Below, one piece after another: positions 59,908 to 64,000 of a stretch of DNA of 64,000 nt. The position numbers and the translations under genes were made by a program. Where the stretch lies: contig JBBQGT010000002.1 of the NCBI GenBank assembly GCA_038323265.1, positions 4,075-68,074 on the forward strand. Direction: 5' to 3'. How positions within the stretch are numbered: position 1 is the stretch's first letter; every line of letters begins with the position of its first letter. The notes beneath the pieces are model-generated. The model saw nothing but the letters and a program-made list of their open reading frames with translations, was not told the DNA's origin and did no database searches. This stretch comes from PNKC01 sp038323265 (GTDB lineage: Bacteria; Chloroflexota; Dehalococcoidia; Tepidiformales; Tepidiformaceae).

Positions 59908-60521
59908 CCACTTCAGCAGTGGCGCCGGCGACTCGCGGGAACGACGCCACCCGCAAGAGAATCCTCCAGGCGGCGATGGAACTGTTCGGACGCGACGGTT
60001 TCGATGCCACCACCGTCCGCGCGATAGCGCTGCGCTGCAACCTTACAGATCCCGCGCTTTACTACTACTTCGAAACGAAACGCGACATCCTCACGGCGTT
60101 GTGGGACTTGCCGTCTCCGCTCGAACAGATGCGCGCCGCGGTGCCAGAACGAAAGCTCGACGAGGCGACGCTGATGGAGCTGGTGGATTGGATGCTCAAC
60201 GGCGCCGCAAGGCAAGACGCCCTCAACCGAATTCTGATGCGAAGTGTTCTTAACGGCGACGCGACAGCGCTGGCCCTGCGGGAGACGAAACGGGCCCACT
60301 GGCACCGGATACTGACCCCGTACTTCCTTACGGTGTTTTTCCCTGACGAGGCGGCGGTCCGCGTCGAAGCCTCGATCATGCTCTCCCTCGGGTACATCTA
60401 CATCGCGCAGATGGAACACGTGAACGACTTTCCGCAGGTTGCCGCCGAGCCAGCCTTTCGCGAACGCATTAGGCAGCTGATGTGCCTTGCCATCCCCATT
60501 CCGCGGGCGGAAGGCAACTAG
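59904..60521 (+). CDS. TetR-family regulator B
   Basis: 205 residues starting at GTG 59904, fixed by the GTGA overlap with regulator A. The HTH is NDATRKRILQAAMELFGRDG, then LTDPALYYYFETKRDILTALWD, clearly similar to regulator A. The C-terminal domain differs in sequence (LMELVDWMLNGAARQDALNR; ASIMLSLGYIYIAQMEHV). Equal amounts from one message would favour a heterodimer, but this is inference. Confidence 0.92.
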   Translation: MTTSAVAPATRGNDATRKRILQAAMELFGRDGFDATTVRAIALRCNLTDPALYYYFETKRDILTALWDLPSPLEQMRAAVPERKLDEATLMELVDWMLNGAARQDALNRILMRSVLNGDATALALRETKRAHWHRILTPYFLTVFFPDEAAVRVEASIMLSLGYIYIAQMEHVNDFPQVAAEPAFRERIRQLMCLAIPIPRAEGN

Positions 60522-60986
60522 CTGCGCGCCGTGCTCCAACGAGTCTTAAGCGCCTCGGTCACCGTTGCCGGCGAGAAGGTGGCCGAAGTCGGACCTGGGT
60601 TTGTCGTCCTGCTGGGAGTCACCCACACGGACTCAGCGGTGACCGCCATGCGGATGGCTGAAAAGATCTGCAGCCTAAGGGTGTTCGAAGACCAAAACGG
60701 GCGGATGAACCTGCCGCTCGCGGACACGGGCGGCGCGATCCTTTGCGTCAGCCAGTTCACGCTCTACGGCGACACCCGTCGCGGACGGAGGCCGTCCTTC
60801 GATGCCGCCGCACGACCGGAAGCTGCGTTGCCGCTGTACGACGCGTTCTGCAAAGCGGTCGAAGCCTCGGGCATCTCGTGCGAGCGCGGGGAGTTCGGCG
60901 CGCACATGGTGGTTTCACTCGTCAACGATGGCCCGGTCACGCTGGTCATCGACTCCGACGATCTGGACGGGCCGCGGCGCGCTTGA
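60522..60986 (+). CDS. dtd: D-aminoacyl-tRNA deacylase
   Basis: Removes D-amino acids mischarged on tRNA. Motifs SQFTLYGDTRRGRRPSF and NDGPVTLVIDS (the chirality-sensing Gly-Pro) are present. Family members start MRAVxQRV. Here CTG 60522 would give that start and has GGAAGG 7 bases ahead, directly after the TetR stop. The nearest canonical start, GTG 60531, would give MLQRV and a 16-base gap. I annotate CTG; a conventional annotation would begin at 60531 (151 residues). Confidence 0.9.
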   Translation: MRAVLQRVLSASVTVAGEKVAEVGPGFVVLLGVTHTDSAVTAMRMAEKICSLRVFEDQNGRMNLPLADTGGAILCVSQFTLYGDTRRGRRPSFDAAARPEAALPLYDAFCKAVEASGISCERGEFGAHMVVSLVNDGPVTLVIDSDDLDGPRRA

Positions 60987-61044
60987 CCACAGTGGGCCGC
61001 TCCCCGCAACGTTCAACCATTACCCCGAACAAGGACTACGCCCG

Positions 61045-62730
61045 ATGCGGATGAGCAAACTGCTCCTCAAGACCCTGCGCGAACCACCATCCGAGGCCGA
61101 ATTGCCGAGCCATATGCTGCTGCTGCGGGCCGGACTGGCCACGCCGCTTGCCGCGGGCCTGTACTGCTTTACGCCGCTCGGCTGGCGAATCATGCGCAAG
61201 ATCGAAAACATCGTCCGCGAGGAGATGGACTTGAGCGGGGCGCAAGAGATTCACCTTCCGGCCCTGCAGCCCATTGAGACCTGGGAGCAGAGCGGCCGCG
61301 CCGAGACGATGGGCCAGACGCTCTTTCGCCTGGCAGACCGCAAGGAGCGAGGCTTCGTCCTGGGGCCAACTCACGAAGAGGTCGTCAGCTTCCTCGCCTC
61401 CCGGACGATTCAGAGCTACAGAGATCTCCCGGTCACCCTCTACCAGATCCAGACAAAGTTCCGCGACGAACAGCGCCCTCGCGGGGGGCTCATCCGCCTG
61501 CGCGAGTTCACGATGAAAGACGCCTACAGCTTCGACGCGAATTGGGAAACGCTGGACGCCTCCTACGCTTCGGCGTTTGCTGCCTACACGCGCATCTTCG
61601 AACGCGCTGGCGTGCCGGTGATCCCGGTGGCCGCTGACTCAGGGGCGATCGGCGGCAAGGAGAGCCAGGAGTTCATCTTCCTCACCGATGACGGCGAAGA
61701 CGAGATTCTGCTCTGCCCCGGGTGCGGGTACGCAGCGAACGCCGAGAAGGCGGACTTCCAGCGACCACCGGCAGTGGATGGCGCACCCACCGAAATGCAG
61801 AAAGTGGCGACGCCAGCGATCAGGACAATCCCCGCGCTGGCTGCGTTCCTGAAGCTCGAAGAGCGCCAGACGAACAAGGCAGTGTTTTACAGGGTCGATG
61901 GCAAGCCGGTCTTCGTCGCCATCCGCGGGGACCTCGATGTGAACGAGATCAAACTGCGCAACACGCTCAAGGCGCAGGACGTGGAGCCCATGGACGAGGC
62001 GATGGTGCGCGCCTCCGGCCTGGTCGCTGGATCAGCTTCGGCGGTTGGGCTCACAGGAATGCAGATCGTTGCCGACACCAGCGTCGTCGAGGCCACCAAC
62101 CTCATAGCCGGCGCAAACGAAGACGGCTTCCATCTGCTCAACACGAACCATGGCCGGGATTGGAAGGCTGACATCGTCGCCGACATCGCGCTGGCCCGTC
62201 GCGGCGATGCCTGCGCCACCTGCGGGACTGCGCTCGAAACCCGTCGGGGTATCGAGATGGGTCACGTCTTCAAACTGGGCACGGTGTACTCAGAGTCGAT
62301 CGGTGTGAACTACCTGGACGAATCGGGCGAGCGTCACCCGGCGGTCATGGGTTGCTATGGGATCGGCCTTGAACGCATCTTCGCCGCCGCGATCGAAGCA
62401 AATCATGATGCGAACGGGATCATCTGGCCGGCCTCGCTCGCGCCTTACGATGTCCACATAGTCGCGCTCAACCTGGACCAAGCCGCGGTCCAGGAAGGCC
62501 TGGGGGCGTTGGAGTCCGCGCTCGCAACGGCTGGCCTTACGGCGTTGATCGACGACCGGGACGAATCGGCCGGCATCAAGTTCAAGGACGCCGATCTTAT
62601 TGGCATCCCCTACCGCCTCACCGTGAGCCCTCGCGCGCTCGAAAAGGGCGGCGTGGAATTGCGCAACCGGCGGACGGGCGAAACCGAAGTAGTGGGAATC
62701 GCCGAGGCTGTCGCCCGCATTCGTGGCTGA
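61045..62730 (+). CDS. proS: proline-tRNA ligase
   Basis: Charges tRNA-Pro; class II synthetase, 561 residues, bacterial type with the insertion (editing) domain between motifs 2 and 3. N-terminal motif 1 SHMLLLRAGLATPLAAGLYCFTPLG, motif 2 TKFRDEQRPRGGLIRLREF, the INS region KVATPAIRTIPALAAFLKLEE and the C-terminal anticodon domain VHIVALN. ATG 61045 is preferred as AAGGA is 9 bases ahead; the longer frame overlaps dtd. Confidence 0.96.
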   Translation: MRMSKLLLKTLREPPSEAELPSHMLLLRAGLATPLAAGLYCFTPLGWRIMRKIENIVREEMDLSGAQEIHLPALQPIETWEQSGRAETMGQTLFRLADRKERGFVLGPTHEEVVSFLASRTIQSYRDLPVTLYQIQTKFRDEQRPRGGLIRLREFTMKDAYSFDANWETLDASYASAFAAYTRIFERAGVPVIPVAADSGAIGGKESQEFIFLTDDGEDEILLCPGCGYAANAEKADFQRPPAVDGAPTEMQKVATPAIRTIPALAAFLKLEERQTNKAVFYRVDGKPVFVAIRGDLDVNEIKLRNTLKAQDVEPMDEAMVRASGLVAGSASAVGLTGMQIVADTSVVEATNLIAGANEDGFHLLNTNHGRDWKADIVADIALARRGDACATCGTALETRRGIEMGHVFKLGTVYSESIGVNYLDESGERHPAVMGCYGIGLERIFAAAIEANHDANGIIWPASLAPYDVHIVALNLDQAAVQEGLGALESALATAGLTALIDDRDESAGIKFKDADLIGIPYRLTVSPRALEKGGVELRNRRTGETEVVGIAEAVARIRG

Positions 62731-62781
62731 GCCAGGTTTGCGGGGAAATTAACGGTCTGCGCACCAACTTCTTGCCAGCGG

Positions 62782-62790
62782 TGCTATACT
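62782..62790 (+). promoter_or_regulatory. extended -10 promoter of nusA
   Basis: TGC-TATACT with the TG of an extended -10 (TATACT 62785-62790). Transcription would start near 62797, leaving a leader of about 60 bases. Confidence 0.5.
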
Positions 62791-62803
62791 CAATTCAACA
62801 CAG

Positions 62804-62846
62804 CACTTCCTTGTGAAGCGAAGTGGGCCCTCGGGTCCACTTTTTT
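62804..62846 (+). terminator. attenuator in the nusA leader
   Basis: A terminator hairpin AAGTGGGCC..GGTCCACTT (62821-62842) is followed by a run of six Ts. Its 5-prime arm overlaps CACTTC (62804-62809)/GAAGTG (62820-62825), an alternative hairpin, so the two structures exclude each other. The nusA ATG is 10 bases after the T run. Confidence 0.75.
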
Positions 62847-62856
62847 GTTGAGGCGT

Positions 62857-64000
62857 ATGAAGAACGAATTTTTGCTCGCGCTCGGCCAACTAGCCGCCGA
62901 GAAGAACCTCCCTAAGGAGGTTGTCTTCGAAGCAGTTGAGGCTGCCCTCACCTCGGCTTACCGCCGGGAAGGCGAAAACGCGCCCAACATCTACGCCAAG
63001 ATCGACCACGAAAGCGGCGACATCCGCGCCTACATGCAGAAGGCCGTGGTTGAAGACGTTGTTGAGCCCAACGTCGAAATCTCCATCGAGGAAGCCAAGC
63101 GCTACAAGCTCAACGCCGCCGAGGGCGATGTCCTCGACTTCGAAATCAAGATTCCAGACAACGCCGGACGCATCGCCGCTCAGACCGCCAAGCAGGTCGT
63201 CCTCCAGCGTTTGCGCGAAGCAGAGCGCGACGCCGTCTTCGATGAATACGCCGGGCGCGAAGGCGAAATCATCGTCGGCACGGTGCAGCGCGTGGAGCCC
63301 CGCCAGGCGATAATCGAGTTGGGCAAAGGGACCGAGGCTGTCCTGCCATATACCGAGCAGGTGCGCAACGAGCACCTACGCCCCGGCCAGCGTGCGAAGG
63401 TGCTGCTGCTCGAAGTGGTGAAGGCTGTCAAAGGCCCGCAGGTCGTGGTCAGCCGCTCGCATCGCAACCTCTTGCGGCGCTTGTTCGAAATGGAAGTGCC
63501 AGAGATCTTGGCGGGCACCGTTGAGATCAAAAGCATCGCTCGCGAAGGCGGCCACCGCAGCAAGGTGGCGGTCTACTCGCGGAACGCGAACATCGACCCG
63601 ATCGGCGCCTGCGTGGGCATGCGCGGCAGCCGCATCCAGAACATCGTCAACGAACTGACGGGCGAGCGCATCGACGTCATCAAGTGGGATCCCGATCCCG
63701 CCAATTTCGTCTCGAACGCCCTCAGCCCGGCGCAAGTGCTCGAAGTGACCATCGACCCCGACGAGCACAAGGCCACCGTCCGCGTGCCCGACAGCATGCT
63801 CTCGCTGGCCATTGGCAAAGAAGGCCAGAATGCGCGGCTGGCGGCCAAGTTGACTGGCTGGCGCATCGACATCCACAGCCAGGCGGCTGCAGACCGTGCT
63901 GAATCGCCCGCCTCGTTCGTCCCCTTCGCACCCGGCGAAGAGCCAGACATCGATGTCATCGCCGAGGCCGAGGAGATCGCGGCAGCGGTCCCCGAGCCGA
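62857..64000 (+). CDS. nusA: transcription factor NusA (5-prime part)
   Basis: Binds RNA polymerase and RNA at pause, termination and antitermination sites. The window holds 381 codons and the gene runs off the edge. Start MKNEFLLALGQLAAEKNLPKEVV is the polymerase-binding NTD, then the S1 domain (GTVQRVEPRQAIIELGKGTEAVLP) and KH1/KH2 (GACVGMRGSRIQNIVNEL; SLAIGKEGQNARLAAKLTGWRIDI). The last visible residues begin an acidic stretch. GAGG lies 3 bases before the ATG. rimP is not upstream. Confidence 0.97.
   Translation, partial: MKNEFLLALGQLAAEKNLPKEVVFEAVEAALTSAYRREGENAPNIYAKIDHESGDIRAYMQKAVVEDVVEPNVEISIEEAKRYKLNAAEGDVLDFEIKIPDNAGRIAAQTAKQVVLQRLREAERDAVFDEYAGREGEIIVGTVQRVEPRQAIIELGKGTEAVLPYTEQVRNEHLRPGQRAKVLLLEVVKAVKGPQVVVSRSHRNLLRRLFEMEVPEILAGTVEIKSIAREGGHRSKVAVYSRNANIDPIGACVGMRGSRIQNIVNELTGERIDVIKWDPDPANFVSNALSPAQVLEVTIDPDEHKATVRVPDSMLSLAIGKEGQNARLAAKLTGWRIDIHSQAAADRAESPASFVPFAPGEEPDIDVIAEAEEIAAAVPEP

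Noticed and set aside
1..64000. CRISPR array, insertion sequence, prophage or integrated element
   Set aside because: I found no direct-repeat array, transposase, integrase or phage gene, and gene content and codon use look uniform.

Overview
The window is about 64 kb of GC-rich chromosomal DNA from a heterotrophic bacterium, most likely a member of the Chloroflexota near Dehalococcoidia, Tepidiformia or SAR202. That placement is inferred from gene content, not from a marker tree. The mix is acyl-CoA dehydrogenase, class III CoA-transferase, luciferase-like monooxygenase, VOC proteins, ACAD10-type phosphotransferases, GH57 glycogen enzymes and an F420/FMN pyridoxamine-oxidase-fold protein. 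A murE gene argues against a wall-less Dehalococcoides-type cell. I see no rRNA, CRISPR array, insertion sequence, integrase or prophage, and no gene-free stretch longer than 300 bases. The largest gaps are 3408-3631 (nothing recognised), 36264-36468 (the leader unit described below) and 53105-53298 (hairpins).

Layout. Bases 1-5047 hold the tail of an unknown gene, an acyl-CoA dehydrogenase, a membrane VWA-FHA protein and class II fumarase. 5134-9480 holds the infC-rpmI-rplT operon with its terminator, the divergent galU with an unknown coupled partner, a cupin and a stand-alone AsnC effector domain. 9592-14907 holds lepA, mdh, an antitoxin-like orphan and a HAD-argH pair. 15071-21912 is a four-gene glycogen operon: glgP, GH57 branching enzyme, a second GH57 enzyme and glgA. 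21948-29173 has mazG, a thioredoxin-like protein, a HAD-PPOX pair, lipoproteins, a membrane cyclophilin and murE. 29221-35383 is one tightly overlapping minus-strand operon: a phospholipase-C-like gene, hisD, hisC, hisB, a phosphotransferase, a helical protein, a Nudix hydrolase and a 100-residue unknown. 35490-41770 carries birA preceded by a self-contained leader unit, then a nei-lhr DNA-repair pair.

41914-49127 holds small hypotheticals, the methylmalonyl-CoA mutase catalytic subunit, an ankyrin lipoprotein and a four-gene operon (beta-sheet protein, phosphotransferase, DUF6285-like, CaiB/BaiF). 49223-57750 holds VOC, CopC and CopC-CopD-cytochrome c proteins, a luciferase-like monooxygenase, a carboxymuconolactone-decarboxylase-fold protein, DinB and sucC. 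57902-64000 holds a short unlisted gene, tRNA-Ser(TGA), a CIRCE-controlled FmdB-type zinc ribbon, two coupled TetR regulators, dtd, proS and the start of nusA behind an attenuator.

The most notable signals are regulatory. (1) Upstream of birA is a complete mini-transcription unit: a TTGACG-17-TAGTGT promoter, an exceptionally long Shine-Dalgarno, a 19-codon reading frame with four serines in a row, and a perfect 10-bp-stem terminator. (2) A CIRCE operator with an embedded TTGACA lies upstream of the zinc-ribbon gene. (3) A GAAC-N4-GTTC palindrome like a LexA box lies upstream of lhr-nei. (4) About ten genes lack a Shine-Dalgarno and instead have a TANNNT-like hexamer 6-9 bases before the start codon, the pattern of leaderless mRNAs. 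(5) The nusA leader can fold into mutually exclusive hairpins. Several starts here differ from the longest open frame and are argued in the individual entries.
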